Positions 38,583 to 51,330 of a stretch of 64,000 bases of DNA are shown here, piece after piece. The first letter of the stretch is position 1. Every line of letters begins with the position of its first letter. This DNA comes from Capra hircus (lineage: Eukaryota; Chordata; Mammalia; Artiodactyla; Bovidae): positions 2,452,501-2,516,500 of the forward strand of contig NC_030811.1 of assembly GCF_001704415.2 (NCBI RefSeq), read 5' to 3'. Made by a program: the position numbers and the translations under genes. The notes under the pieces are model-generated. The model searched no databases and was not told the origin of the DNA. It saw only the letters and a program-made list of their open reading frames with translations.

Positions 38583-39594
38583 CTGTGGTTATTAACAGCC
38601 AATGTGATTATCAAGATGCTAGTTTCCCCCCAACTGGACTAAAAATACAATGCAATGTTCAAAAACAAGGCCAACCAGACTTTTAACAGACACTGACAAG
38701 TCAATTACAGAATTTATATACAGAATTCAGAGGACTTAGATTGACAAAACAACCCTGAAAGGGCACCACAACTGGCAGATCGCACTGCCCGATCTGACGC
38801 CACGGTGACCGAGACAGCGCAGCGCTGGCGATGGGGCACAGGGGGCTCCAGAGAGAGACTCGGACGCCGCCGGCAACCGAGCCTCACACAGCACTAAGGG
38901 ACTCGATGCGGAGGGGAAGCCTTTAGGCAAAAAAGGATACAAACACTAGAGAGACAAGGGGAGAATTGAGACTCTCATACATGACTGGTGGCAGTATAAA
39001 TGGTACAAACACAAGAAAATCATTTGGCTGTTTCTTACACCATCAAACATACTTCTACCCTGTTTCAGGAGTACCACTTCTACCTAATGCTACAGGGAAA
39101 AAAAGATATATCCACAAAAAAATAAGTAAAATAAGCTCTTTTAATTATTCATGATAACAGAAAAACTGAAAACCACCCAAACATTACCTATTATCAAGAG
39201 AAAACAAACAAGGTATGTCCATCAAACGGAATGAACTGTTGACTATGGGCATAAATGACTATTTGCATGAACCTCAAAAACCATTATGGTGGCCAAAAGA
39301 AGCTAGACACACAGCAGTGCTGCCCTGCGCGGCTGCTAGGCCCTGCCTGGCCCGTGGCGACCCCGGGGCTGCGCTGCACCAGGCCCCTGCGCCCTCCACC
39401 ACCTCCTGACGTCTGCTCACATTCACACCTGCCGAGTCGCCAACGCTAGTTCTAGACCAGGAAAGACTGAATACACAGAGCTACGGACATGGCTCACCTC
39501 TGAGAGGAGTCAGCACTGACGAAAGAGACAAGGGGGGATCTTCAGGGATGAGGGTAACCTGGGTGCACACATCTATCAACTTACTGAACTGTAT

Positions 39595-41184
39595 CAGTTA
39601 GTTCAGGTCAGTCGCTCAGTCGTGTCCGACTCTTTGCGACCCCATGCACTGCAGCACACCAGGCCTCCCTGTCCGTGAGCAGCTCCCGCAGTTCACTCAG
39701 ACTCAGGTCCATTGAGTTGGTGACGCCATCCAATCATCTCATCCTCTGTCGCCCCCTTCTCCTCCCGCCTTAAATCTTTCCCAGCATCAGGGTCTTTTCC
39801 AATGAGTCAGTTCTTTGCACAGGTGGCCAAAGGATTGGAGTTTCAGCTTCAGCATCAGTCCTTCCAATGAATATTCAGGACTGATCTCCTTTAGGATGGA
39901 CCGGTTGGATCTCCCTGCTATACAAGGGACTCACAAGAGTCTTCTCCAGCACCACAGTTCAAAAGCACCAATTCTTCAGTGATCAGCTTTCTAGTCCAAC
40001 TCTTACATCCATACATGACCACAGGAAAAACCATAGTTTTGACTAGACGGACCTTTGTTGGCAAAGTAATGGCTCCACTTTTGAATATGCTGTCTAGGTT
40101 GGTCATAACTTTTCTTCCAAGGAGTAAGCGTCTTTTGATTTCATGGCTGCAGTAACCATCTGCAGTGATTTTGGAGCCCAAAAAACTAAAGTCTGTCACT
40201 ATTTCCACTGTTTCCCCATCTATTTGCCATGAAGTAATGGGACCAGATGTCATGATCTTAGTTTTCTGAATGTTGAGCCTTAAACCAACTTTTTCACTCT
40301 CCTCTTTCACTCTCATCAAGAGGCTCTTTAGTTCTTCTTCACTTTCTGCCATAAGGGTGGTGTTGTCTGCATATCTGAGGTTATTGATATTTCTCCTGGC
40401 AATCTTGATTCCAGCTTGTGCTTCATCCAGCCCAGCGTTTCTCATGATGTACTCTGCATATAAGTTAAATAAGCAGGGTGACAATAGACAGCCTTGATGT
40501 ACTCCTTTCCCAATTTGGAACCAGCCTGTTCTTCCATGTCCAGTTCTAACTGTTGCTTCCTGACCTGCATACAAATTTCTCTAGAGGCAGGTCAGGTGGT
40601 CTGGTATTCCCACCTCTTAAAAGAATTTTCCACAGTTTGTTGTGGTCCACAACAGTCAAAGGCTTTGGTGTAGTCAATAAAGCAGAAGTAGACATTTTTC
40701 TGGAACTCTTTTGCTTTTTCAATGATCCAACAGATGTTGGCAATTTGATCTCTGGTTCCCCTGCCTTTTCTAAATCCAGCCTGAACATCTAGAAGTTCTC
40801 GGTTCACATACTGTTGAAGCCTGGCTTGGAGAATTTTGAGCATTACTTTACTAGCATGTGAGATGAGTGCAATTGTGTGGTAGTTTGAGCATTCTTTGGC
40901 ATTGCCTTTCTTTGGGATTGGAATGAAAACTGACCTTTTCCAGTCCTGTGGCCACTGCTGAGTTTTCCAAATTTGTTGGCTTCTGAGTGCAGCACTTTCA
41001 CAGCATCATCTTTTAGGATTTGAAACAGCTCAACTGGAATTCCATCACCTCCACTAGCTTTGTTTGTAGTGATGCTTCCTAAGGCCCACTTGACTTCACA
41101 TTCCAGGATGTCTGGCTCAAGGTTGGTGATCACACCATCGTGATTATCTGGGTCATGAAGATCTTTTTTGATCTTCAAGTATAC
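39595..41184 (-). mobile_element. BovB LINE 3' portion inserted in an L1 3' UTR
   Basis: A 1.6-kb copy flanked by the 12-bp perfect duplication actgaactgtat (39583-39594 and 41185-41196). The duplicated site lies in an L1 3' UTR, so this is a nested insertion. The protein is split over three frames, and the RT catalytic box reads YADN (40362-40373) instead of YADD, which would abolish catalysis. Its variants (ITADGYCS, IVTDFSFLGSK, NLYAEYIMRN) differ from the 43- and 56-kb copies and point to another subfamily. Confidence 0.95.
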
Positions 41185-41262
41185 ACTGAACTGTATACCT
41201 CAGATGTAAATACCACTGAATGTAAATGTTACCACAATTTTTAAAGTATTTCAAATTTAAGT
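41185..41262 (+). mobile_element. L1 3' UTR remainder beyond the BovB insertion
   Basis: Continues the L1 3' end after the BovB: actgaactgtatacctcaga, then a tgtaaatgttaccac-like terminal phrase. Confidence 0.75.
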
Positions 41263-42558
41263 GGTACAACGATGTTATTCACACTTCTCACCTGTTCCTC
41301 TATACAAGCCCAAACTATCAAACAGCAAACCTTTGTCCCCACACTTGAGGACAGAAGCATCACTGGCACTGACAAGACTGCACAATTAGAAAGGCTCAAG
41401 AGTCAGTTTCATGATTCGATCTTTCTAACTTGTTCCAAATAGAGTGATTCTTTTTGTATTAACCAAGAAGGAACATTAGTTAAATAAAAGGAGTCATCGA
41501 AAATAGACTTTTCAACAGAAATTTCTTTTTAGTTCCACAATTCAGATTCTAATGTGTACTTATACATAACTGTGAGAAAGAAGTTATCTGAAAAATTGCA
41601 ATACGCTTTCCACTCCATTTAAAGCAACCAGAGCATGCACACTACAACACAGGGTGGAGTGCAAAGGTTTGGTTCCTCAGCACCCTACAGTTTATCCCAA
41701 GAACATGAGTCAGAAGACTAGAAAGACACCAGAACACAGGTATACATGGCAAAATAAAACTGCTGCTCTCCCACAAGGACTATGTAATTTATTTATATGA
41801 CTGAAAAAGGTGGGAGGACAGCCCTCCAAAAGTGAAGCCTACCAAAAGGTCCCGAAATAATATGTAACACTCACTCCCATCACCTACAAAAATACCACGC
41901 ATACAAGTTCTCAACAATGATCTATCTGAGGGACGTTCAGTGATACCAGTATGAGGAAGAAAACACCACCAAGATGTCTGTTGCCAGGACAAAGTCCAGC
42001 ATATTACCTGCCTCCAAGAAGGACGATTAAGACCTGAGAGCAAAGGGCAAGACAAAGAAGCTTCCATCAGCACAAAACCAAGCAACACATACCAGGTAAA
42101 CACACCAGCAATCAAGGACAGAGCATAAGCGAAATGCGTGACTTTTTAAAAATACTTTGAAATATTTTGTTTAAAACTATGGGACATACATCTTAGAAGA
42201 AAAAGCAAACAATATACCTCTTAAGAGACAGTATAAAAAAGATAAACTATGTAATCTGGCTGAGAGTTTACTCTCTTCTCTATAAAAATGTACATACAGA
42301 AAACCACCACTAAGATGTTTCAAGTTAGCATTAATATCAACTAGAAATCACAGGAGGAATTAAACAAATGCACCCCAGTTCTTTGCCTTCCAAATTACCA
42401 AGGGTCAAATTTTAACCGCTCTGTATTTCCCTGTTAACAAAAGTTATCTTATTCACAGCAAAATATTTTACAGTATTTGATGTACAAAATATATGATAAT
42501 CCCACCATCCAGAGGTGACCACTCTCACCATTTGTCCTGATCCTCCCAGACACGTGTT

Positions 42559-42581
42559 GAGAGAGAGACACACACACACAC
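42559..42581. repeat. GA/CA dinucleotide repeat
   Basis: A short gagaga run followed by cacacacacacac. Confidence 0.85.
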
Positions 42582-43353
42582 GTTTATACATGCACAGCTA
42601 TGGAGGACCTAGGGGAGGAACCCCACTAGCTTGCTCTTTTCGTGTCACACATCACACGTCTCTTTCCATGTCCAAGAGGGCAAGGGCATCCTTTAGGAGC
42701 GTGTAGCCCCCGGGCCAACATTCATCTAACCCTGCAGGAAACAAGTGGGCCCACTTGCTTTCAAGGCTGCAGACACACAGCTGGTGCACGTGTCCTTGAG
42801 CACATCTTAGGCTAGCTCCTGGATAACTTCATTAACCTGGAATTACTGAGCCAAAGCACTTTCAGGCTTTTGATACTGTCACAGTGAAGGGTCTGCAATT
42901 TTACCCTTCTTGCAGGCTAATAAGGTAAGCCTGCCACTGTTTCACGTAGGCTGTGAATAAACCACACCTGACCAGTATTTTTATTTCTGCCAATATTAAG
43001 ATAGGTTAGAATTCACAACTCGCTTAATTTTATTAAATATATTTTATACACTTAGCAATCATCTGTCTTATTTTTGTATTACCTTCTTACATTTTTTGCC
43101 CTTCTTTTTACAAGAGTGTTAGTCTGTATATACAGAACACACTGAATATGTTAACTTTACTAAATACATTAATTCTTAGTCTTATATGTATATTCTTTCC
43201 CCATACTGCCATTTCTCCAAACTTGTTTGTACTGTTTCGGGGTATTTGTGTATGATCAAATCATTCTTTTCCTTTATGGCTTAACAAGGCGTAATACCAA
43301 GAACAGGAGAGTAAAACCAAAACAACTTGGCGGGCATCTGTTCCCCATTCCCT

Positions 43354-44775
43354 CAGTTCAGTTCAGTCGCTCAGTCGTGTCCGACTCTCTGCGACCCCAT
43401 GAATCCCAGGATGCCAGGCCTCCCTGTCCATCACCAACTCCCGGAGTTCACTCAGACTCACGTCCATCGAGTCCGTGATGCCATCCAGCCATCCCATCCT
43501 CTGTCGTCCCCTTCTCCTCCTGCCCCCAATCCCTCCCAGCATCAGAGTCTTTTCCAATGAGTCAACTCTTCGCATGAGGTGGCCAAAGTACTGGAGTTTC
43601 AGCTTTAGCATCATTCCTTCCAAAGAAATCCCAGGGTTGATCTCCTTCAGAATGGACTGGTTGGATCTCCTTGAAGTCCAAGGGACTCTCAAGAGTCTTC
43701 TCCAACACCACAGTTCAAAAGCATCAATTCTTCGGCGCTCAGCCTTCTTCACAGTCCAACTCTCACATCCAAACATGACCACAGGAAAAACCAGAGCCTT
43801 GACTAGACGGACCTTAGTCGGCAAAGTAATGTCTCTGCTTTTCAATATACTATCTAGATTGGTCATAGCTTTTCTTCCAAGGAGTAAGCGTCTTTTAATT
43901 TCATGGCTGCAGTCACCATTTGCAGTGATTTTGGAGCCCCCCAAAATAAAGTCTGACACTGTTTCCACTGTTTCCCCGTCTATTTCCCATGAAGTAATGG
44001 GACCGGATGCCATGATCTTTGTTTTCTGAATGTTGAGCTTTAAGCCAACTTTTTCGCTCTCCTCTTTCACTTTCATCAAGAGGCTTTTTAGCTCCTCTTC
44101 ACTTTCTGCCAGAAGGGTGGTGTCATCTGCATATCTGAGGTTATTGCTATTTCTCCCGGCAATCTTGATTCCAGCTTGTGTTTCTTCCAGTCCAGCGTTT
44201 CTCATGATGGACTCTGCATGTAAGTTAAATAAGCAGGGTGACAATATACAGTCTTGAGGTACTCCTTTTCCTATTTGGAACCAGTCTGTTGTTCCATGTC
44301 CAGTTCTAACAGTTGCTTCCTGACCTGCATACAGATTTCTCAAGAGGCAGGTCAGGTGGTCTGGTATTCCCATCCCTTTCAGAATTTTCCACAGTTTATT
44401 GTGATCCACACAGTCTAAGGCTTTGGCACAGTCAATAAAGCAGAAACAGATGTTTTTCTGGAACTCTCTTGCTTTTTCCATGATCCAGCAGATGTTGGCA
44501 ATTTGATCTCTGGTTCCTCTGCCTTTTCTAAAACCAGCTTGAACATCAGGGAGTTCACGGTTCACATACTGCTGAAGTCTGGCTTGGGGAATTTTGAGCA
44601 TTACTTTACTAGCATGTGAGATGAGTGCAATTGTGCGGTAGTTTGAGCATTCTTTGGCGTTGCCTTTCTTTGGGATTGGAATGAAAACTGACCTTTTCCA
44701 GTCCTGTGGCCACTGCTGAGTTTTCCAAACTTGCTGGCATATTGAGTGCAGCACCTTCACAGCATCATCATCGTC
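43354..44775 (-). mobile_element. BovB LINE 3' portion with a 465-residue open frame
   Basis: A 1.4-kb copy in the same orientation as RBM33. It is flanked by an 11-bp duplication with one mismatch (ccccattccct at 43343-43353, ccccgttccct at 44776-44786). It is truncated within the RT domain but open from about 44760 to the natural C terminus at 43363. YADD is intact at 44122-44133. However, motif A reads FIDCAKALD and motif B reads PQDCILSPC, where the 56-kb copy has Tyr, Phe and Gly. Lacking the endonuclease and N-terminal RT, it cannot be autonomous. It shares unusual residues (ETVSDFILGGSK, TANGDCS) with the 56-kb copy, so both belong to one BovB subfamily. Confidence 0.95.
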
Positions 44776-44786
44776 CCCCGTTCCCT

Positions 44787-45195
44787 AGGACGTCCTTACC
44801 CATGAAACTCCCAACTTTAGCTGAACATGCTGTCACCTACTAAAACACTATACTCGCCAGCCTCCTCTGCTGTGAGGTACAGCCATGTGACTAATGCATA
44901 ATTAATGAGACGTTTCTGTAGTGCTGTTCGAGAACTCTGGGATGTCCCTCCAACGGTGGGCACGGGCCTGTTCAGCCTCGCTGCAATCCACTGCCTGGAT
45001 GTGGACCATGGCAAGCACAGAGCCCTGGGACTGCATGGAAGTCTGGAAGAAGCCTGGGCACCTGGCTGCCTAGTGAGGCCACACCAGATCTGAAACACTT
45101 TGGGGAATTTTTTTACATTAGTGAGAAATAAACTTGTACTATTTGGTGAGCTTTTTGTCTCATAGGTCAGCCTAAAGCTAGCACACTATTATTAA
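44787..45195 (+). mobile_element. Probable MLT1-like LTR remnant
   Basis: The end portion (gtgagaaataaacttgtact, then tttgtctcataggtcagcc) resembles an MLT1 3' end. The rest is too decayed to place. The neighbouring BovB inserted at its left side. Confidence 0.4.
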
Positions 45196-46639
45196 AACAT
45201 TTTATTTGAATACATATAAAATCTAGCATTAATTAATCTCAGATCAATACTGGCATAAGGCTCAAGTAAGGGGTCTAACTTCTGTCCCAGTTATTAAGCG
45301 TTCCTAAGTATTAATATATCTGAGATATTATCATATTAATTCATACATGTCATGAGTTCATTTACTTTAAGGGCTGGGACTGATCATTAATGTTCCTCCA
45401 AAGACACCTCTCTCTCTCCCTCAATCTCTCTGTTCAGAAGACACTGAAAATGGAAGGAGCGATTACCATTTTTAAATAATAACCCACTTTTGCTTCAATG
45501 TTTTAATGAATACAGCTCAGGAACGAAAGTTTGAAATATCTAAATCTACAAGTCATACCCTCTATCAGTTCCAGAATGCATTCAAGCTAAAGTGTAACGC
45601 CGATTAGAATTCTTATTATTTAACTGCTTTACAATAAAATAGTTTATATTTCCAGAGATCATCTAAAGATTAAAACCTACAAAACCTTTTCTCACTCTAA
45701 AATTGACTACAAAGACAATATGCTATCACAGTAAGGAGAAGTACTACCTAGAATACTAAAAGAGTAAGTTACAGGAAAAAAAAAATCAATGGAATTAATT
45801 TTCCAACTACAAAGTATTACAAATTAATGAAGAGGACATGAACTGACTAACGGGCACTAGACTCCTCAGCTTCCCTCTCAACTACTCACCCCGAATGACC
45901 CCAACAGCCACCTCCGTCAGCCCCCAACCCACACACCACCCTTTAACGACTTTTTAGCTCGCTCTCTCTCAGACATCTTTTGCCAAAACCACCCTTTCAC
46001 AAGCCTGACCTAATCGAGGCTCATACTGGCCTTGCACTGGGCAAAGAGCACGTAGGATACGGTGCTAAGCGTGGCCCGCGTAAACCAGTCTCCCTGGACC
46101 TCTCGGCAGGGGCTCAGGTCTCAGAACAGAGCAGCTGTCAGTAGGAGCGCCACTTCTTCCCATTTCCTTTAGCTTTGCCTCGGTCCCTTTGGCTGAACGC
46201 ATCTGAAACTGAAGAATCTGGGCAAAGCGGCCCTTCTGCTGCTCTGCTGCCTCTCCTCTACGTTCCTGATGTTTCAAAGAGCAGATGAGAGAGAGCACAA
46301 AAATCAAATCTAGCCTACTGGCGAAGAGCAAGGATGTGTCCCAGAAAGTGTCTGTACATGTCCACACACTGTCGCCCCACTGTATTAGGGAAAACAAAGG
46401 GTAATGCTTTGTATACTGAGTTCATAAAGCACTGCTGTAAGACCTAATGTAAATGACCTAAGCCAGTGAAATACCACTTTTCATGATCTCTTAGGGAGAA
46501 GAGAGGGGAAGTATTAAGAAAAATAACTGAGAAAAAACATTAAGAAGAAAAAAAAATCTTAAACCAACAAATTCTAAGACTACAGAATGGCTCTATGGCT
46601 TACACACTTGGCCCATGAGACAAGTTCTAAGGTTGGAAA

Positions 46640-46985
46640 CAGAACTCACTGGCCTCCACCTCACAGCACACCCCAATCTGTCCCGAAAGCACAGAGTCCT
46701 CCGGACGTGCTTCACAGGTCACCTCTTCCATAAAGCCTCAACACCCCAACCCACCCTCAAGACACACGCCCAACCAGGGAGGCCCCAGCGCAGGCCCCGG
46801 AGCCTCCCTCCGGCAGGTCTTCTGCCTTTCCCTCACTGGAATGGGCGCTCGTCTTCTCTCCCCTATTTTAGCCTGCAAGTTCCGTGAGCACCAGAACCAA
46901 GCTTCTCAATCGTCCGCTTCTCCAACACCTAACACTGCGCCTAAATCCAGGGGAGTCTGCGGTATTTTCTGAATGACGGTCAAAT
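46640..46985 (+). mobile_element. L2 LINE 3' end
   Basis: L2-like order of phrases: tcacctcttccataaagcct, gcctgcaagttccgtgagca, ctccaacacctaacactgcg and a ctgaatgacg-like terminus. Ancient and diverged. Confidence 0.65.
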
Positions 46986-47323
46986 TTAACTGATGCTAAT
47001 TAACTTCAGATAATCCCAGTACTTCTTTCAAAGCACTAACATATAGTACGCATTTCAAAAGATTCCTACCTACACCCCATAAAACAGCGAAGACATTCTA
47101 ACACCCAAAAGGCAGACATCTATCTGGAGACCACCAGAAGTCACTGTCCAAAGATTCTTGCAAGCTCAGGGATTTTGGTTTCTGCTTTCTTAACTACACT
47201 CATACTTCAAAGAGGAGATGTATTCACTTTTCACCAACATTAAAAAGATGCTCATTTTAAATATGGAAGAGAAAAAAAAAACCGGGAAACTTTTGGACTC
47301 TTTTTAAAAAGATGAACAAATAC

Positions 47324-47440
47324 CTCTTCGGTTTCAGGATCAACCTGGGAATCAGTAATCTCATCTAATTCCTCTTCAGCAACACAGTCTTCCTGCTCTT
47401 TCATCCCTTGTTGCCCACAAGCCTGCAAGTATTCTTCATC
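47324..47440 (-). CDS. RBM33: RBM33 coding exon (window exon 4, acidic)
   Basis: A 117-nt exon of exactly 39 codons, beginning DEEYLQACGQQGMKEQEDC and ending in DSQVDPETEE. The acceptor is tggctgttag and the donor GAG/gtattt. Both ends are on codon boundaries, so skipping it would keep frame (an in-frame cassette by structure; whether it is skipped is unknown). It is acidic with two Cys. The start (DEEYLQA) and end (EITDSQV) are the parts I recognise from RBM33. The middle differs from the human sequence I recall. Confidence 0.92.
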
Positions 47441-50400
47441 CTAACAGCCATTAAACAGAAAATAAGTTTTTCTCTTATTGCTTTGGGGCTTTTAAGCACT
47501 TTTCACCTTCATGACTCATGCTTAGCTATGTTAGCACACTTTTCTATGACAATTACCAGACTGAGCAGAAAAGCACGAAGCACAAAACTAGAATGGGACC
47601 TCCCCTGAGTGTTAATGACAGCAAAGTGCAGTATGCCAACCTGGTCGATACGGGCAATGACACGGACTCCGCCTTCACCTCCAAGGACCCCGACACACAG
47701 CTCTTCTCAAAATCAACAACAAGGAGATGTAATCTTAAAAAAGAAAGCGTGCATGTGCTTCCACAGAGCAGCTCAGCAGCAGTACTGGGGCTGGAATCAT
47801 GCCCAACCGGAACTATTTTCATAGCAGCAGAAGACAACAAAAGTAGGGCCAATTCAGCTCAACAAGGAGCTGTGTGAAAACTGCATGTTAGGGCTGGTTT
47901 CTCCATCAGCCGTTCCTTTCAATTAGAAGGACGGTCTCAGCTTCACATGGAATATAAGGAGCATGGCAGCAGGCAGGCAGCTCTTAAAAGCACAGGGAAG
48001 GAAACAGGCAAACTGGCTAGAAACAGCAACTGCAGGCATTACTACGTGCAACCGCTCCCCTCCAGGGGAGCTGGACTTCCCAGCGTCCCTGGCCATCAGC
48101 TGAAGTGAGCCATCAGCAGCAGCTGCAAGGCAGGGGGAGAGCAGGCAAGCTGCGGGGCCTGCGCAGCTCACCGCTCAGGGCCCAGCAGTCTCGCCGCAAA
48201 GCACAGCAGCAGCACACACGCGTGGACTGCCTGAGGCCCCTCAACCGTCTCTCAAGACGGCCCCTGCATACCGCAGCTGCTTCCCCAAGGAAACTGCGGG
48301 CATCCCACCCAAAGGAGCAGCCATCGCTGCCCAAGACTCACTGAGAGCAGAGCTGTCAGAGTTCAGAGAGAGCCGCAAGAGGCGGGCAGCATTTTCAGCA
48401 AACACACAGGGAGAACAGTCCACACCACGGGGCTCTCACCAGGAAACGAAAATCCGCTGTTACACAAGTTACCAATCTAAAGCCGTTTTTACAGAACACT
48501 GCTTTACAAAAGCTCAATCTACGTTAACTTTAAAGGCACTAAGTAAACCCAGTTATGCTCAGAAGTACAAATCACCCAACAATGTTCAAGCACCCTGCTG
48601 AACAATAAAGAATTTACATCCCTCCCTAACATAAGAATACAAGTTTACATCAAATCTCAATTCACTCTCAAGATTAGGACAGCAAAAGTCAAAAAACTGC
48701 TTTTGAGTACAACAGGAAAGAACACTACAGTTTACTATCAACTTTTTAGGTAAGCGTCCCTGCTGGCTGTAACATTCTGCAATATTATAATTCTACTCCC
48801 AGTTACAGAATCCTCCGTCTGGCCTGCGTGAACTCAAACAGAACATACTCAGGATCAGTAGAGAGCTCAATTCCAGCTCCAGTGTATGAGTCAACACGGC
48901 CTAACCAGGACACGAATCACAGTTAAATAAACCATTTAATAAACTAAAATACCTCTGGGACATACAGGGACACAATCGACTCATATGTCCGTTAGCCTAA
49001 TAATGAATAATTAATTAATCTGTGCACCAGTGACAGCCTAAGAAAACAGGAAGAGGCCCTCACTGCAGAGCTGGAGAAGTATTTCACAGCTTAAGTGCGT
49101 TTTTCTCTCCCCATGCAAAGAAGTGGCAGTGCCCATGTCTACTACTATGATAACTATAAAGAAGAAACCGGTAATCTTAAACAGGGAAGAAAGAGCATGA
49201 TGATAAACCTGGATATCCTGAGGGTGGCTGACACTGCTCCAGAAAGATACTGACCTTCACCTCACCTTTAAACTTAATAACTCTCTATAAAAATATTGAT
49301 ACTTTCAGAATTCTTAAGTAAACTTCAAGATATTTTTAATTCTGAAAAAATTAATTTTAATGTAGAAAAATACTGTGACTGTATTGAATTTGCACATTTT
49401 TTTCCCAATACCTGAATCTTAGGCACAAGATGTCAGATGGTTTAAGTTGGATTTTATACAATAAGGAGCCTAAATGTAACCTCAAGTTTGGAAAACGAGA
49501 GAAATTCCTCACTTGCTAGAAATCCTCTTTACAACAAACTCTGCGAGAAAACCAGAGAGGGGGGCCTCTTCCATGACCATGTGTAGGTACTACCAAGCAC
49601 TTCCCAGAGGGTGACTGTTTCGCAAAATTCTAAGCTCTAAGAAGGCATGGGCCATGCTTCATGTTTCAACAATTCTCATGGCCCCACTGCTTCCACACTG
49701 ATAAAGATCTGTTGAAATGCTGAACTTACAAGGGATATGACTGACTAACCACCTCATCTTAGGGATGAGTAGTAGAAATAACACAATACTAACCCGCAGA
49801 TACTTGGGCACAATTTTAAAAGATTTTGGCCTAATTTTTAAGGAGCATTTTAAACTACAGTGTCTCACTTTAACACGGTATACGAACACACTGTAAACCA
49901 GAGATCACCAGTCCACATTACCAAAACAAACCATTACAGAGTTATCCAAAGAACAAAGACTCACAATGCCTTTTATACGATTCTGTTTACCAAAACTACA
50001 CACATCTTTTCGTGCTTATGTCTACTAAACAGAAACCATTCAAAAAGAATCAAACCTTAAAAATAACTATTGAGATACGAAACACAACTGTGTCTGGAAC
50101 TAAATATTCTAAGGCTCCATATAAACAATCTCTTTCAAAACTACACACACACACAAATTTTCTTCTCAAATGAAAAATCATTTACTCTGAATGAAAACAT
50201 AAAGGCAGAATTCTTGCCCTAAATCTGTTGACCTCCACCCCATCCCAGCACCCCCCAACATGGCACCACAGGAGCCCAATATGCTGAAAACCTTAAGATT
50301 CCACTGCATCATCTATGGAGATCTCGCCCTTCCAACAGAAATTTCACTAAGTGCTTATTTCATAAACAAATCTCTCCCGATAATGAATCATTAAGACAGA

Positions 50401-51020
50401 TGATCTTTCACTAATACCTTTTTGACTGTTCAACCTTAAAAAAAAAACCTACCTACTAAAACCACCTTTCTGAAATAAAAATCAGCACCATCTCTGCTTC
50501 CTGATTACAGATAACAAATTGTGTGTGACATTTCCTAAACTAACCTCCAATCTCTTTATTCATGTTTAGACAGTTCTCAGTTAGAAAAAAGGATGAATGA
50601 GCAGGACATCAATCACTCGGGAATATTAGCACCTTAAAGATGTCTTTAGCAGGTCAATAATCTTTTCACCTTAGAAGGACTTTATCAGATCTTGTCTAAA
50701 GCCTGGATAAAAGCTCTGCATTAAGTACTTCCAACAATTGACAGTGTATCTCCACCACACAAAGCTGTTTTCTTCCTTAGGGTGCAATCTCAAGGTCACA
50801 ATTCTGTGCAGCCTTCCAGAATGACAAAGGAGCATTAGCTCCGGCCAAACAAGCTGTCAACACAAACTTTGTCATAGCTCAGATAAAGAAACTGGCAGAC
50901 AGTGATAATAAGGTCTAATTTCCCTCCCTCCCAGGGGAGGGAAATAGATTTCAAATCAGTCTAGAAACCTATGCCCAGGCAGCCATGTTATCTTCAGCCA
51001 TACAAAGGAGAAAGACTCAC
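47441..51020 (-). other. RBM33 intron, 3.6 kb
   Basis: Unique-looking intron with a GC-richer patch at 48.0-48.4 kb. I can identify no transposable element here beyond a short CA run near 50145. Confidence 0.8.
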
Positions 51021-51330
51021 TGTGAATTCATCTAAAGGCTCATTGATCTCGATGTCTAGGACCTCGTCATTGTACAGCTGCTCCTCCTCGGGCTCCTCCA
51101 CGTACTCAATGTGGTCTTCTGGGAGCTCAGCGTCGTGGCCTTCATACTGCCCTTCTTCTGGGTACTCATGAGCATACAGTTCAGACCCATCCGATTTGTG
51201 ATAAACGAGTTCGTCCTCTCCTTGCTCATACTCGGATTCCTGTTCTGCAGACTGGTCGTTAGTGTCAGACATCTCAAATGATGTGACCATGTCTGATGTG
51301 GCAGTCAGACTGATCGTGACATCCTGAGTA
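51021..51330 (-). CDS. RBM33: RBM33 coding exon (window exon 3, long acidic/tyrosine-containing segment)
   Basis: A 310-nt exon: one base completing the split codon, then 103 codons starting TQDVTISLTATSD and ending EINEPLDEFT. The acceptor is tttgtag and the donor is ACA/gtgagt. An alternative AG seven bases downstream (tactcag) would break the frame, so the first AG is chosen. Glu and Asp dominate, with regularly spaced Tyr (for example EYEQGEDELVYHKSDG and IEYVEEPEEEQLYNDEVLDI). There is no folded domain I recognise; the segment is probably disordered. This is the longest acidic exon here and matches RBM33 closely, with a few substitutions such as Pro in AELPEDH. It ends on a codon boundary. 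Confidence 0.96.

Larger units (their letters stand above)
36960..39594 (+). mobile_element. Ancient L1 LINE, composite (ORF2 end to 3' UTR)
   Basis: Readable L1 phrases in order on the plus strand: agaccaatctcctttgtgaa near 37035; catgaccaagtgaagg near 37194; tctcaataggaactgaaaaa near 37842; an integration-interrupted part near 38100-38140 and 38597-38760; gactggtggcagtataaatg near 38982; and a 3' UTR ending in tgaactgtat at 39594. It is interrupted by a Bov-tA scrap, an unidentified 37.3-37.8 kb segment, the 427-bp block at 38156-38582, and the BovB at its end. Heavily decayed; internal limits approximate. Confidence 0.75.
33514..47323 (-). other. RBM33 intron, 13.8 kb, repeat-dense
   Basis: Contains a CHR-type SINE, MER5A, an L1 3' end, a composite ancient L1 with nested SINE and BovB insertions, a second BovB, an LTR-like remnant and an L2 end, all listed separately. 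The parts at about 41.3-43.3 kb and 45.2-46.6 kb show nothing I recognise apart from a short GA/CA repeat. Confidence 0.85.
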
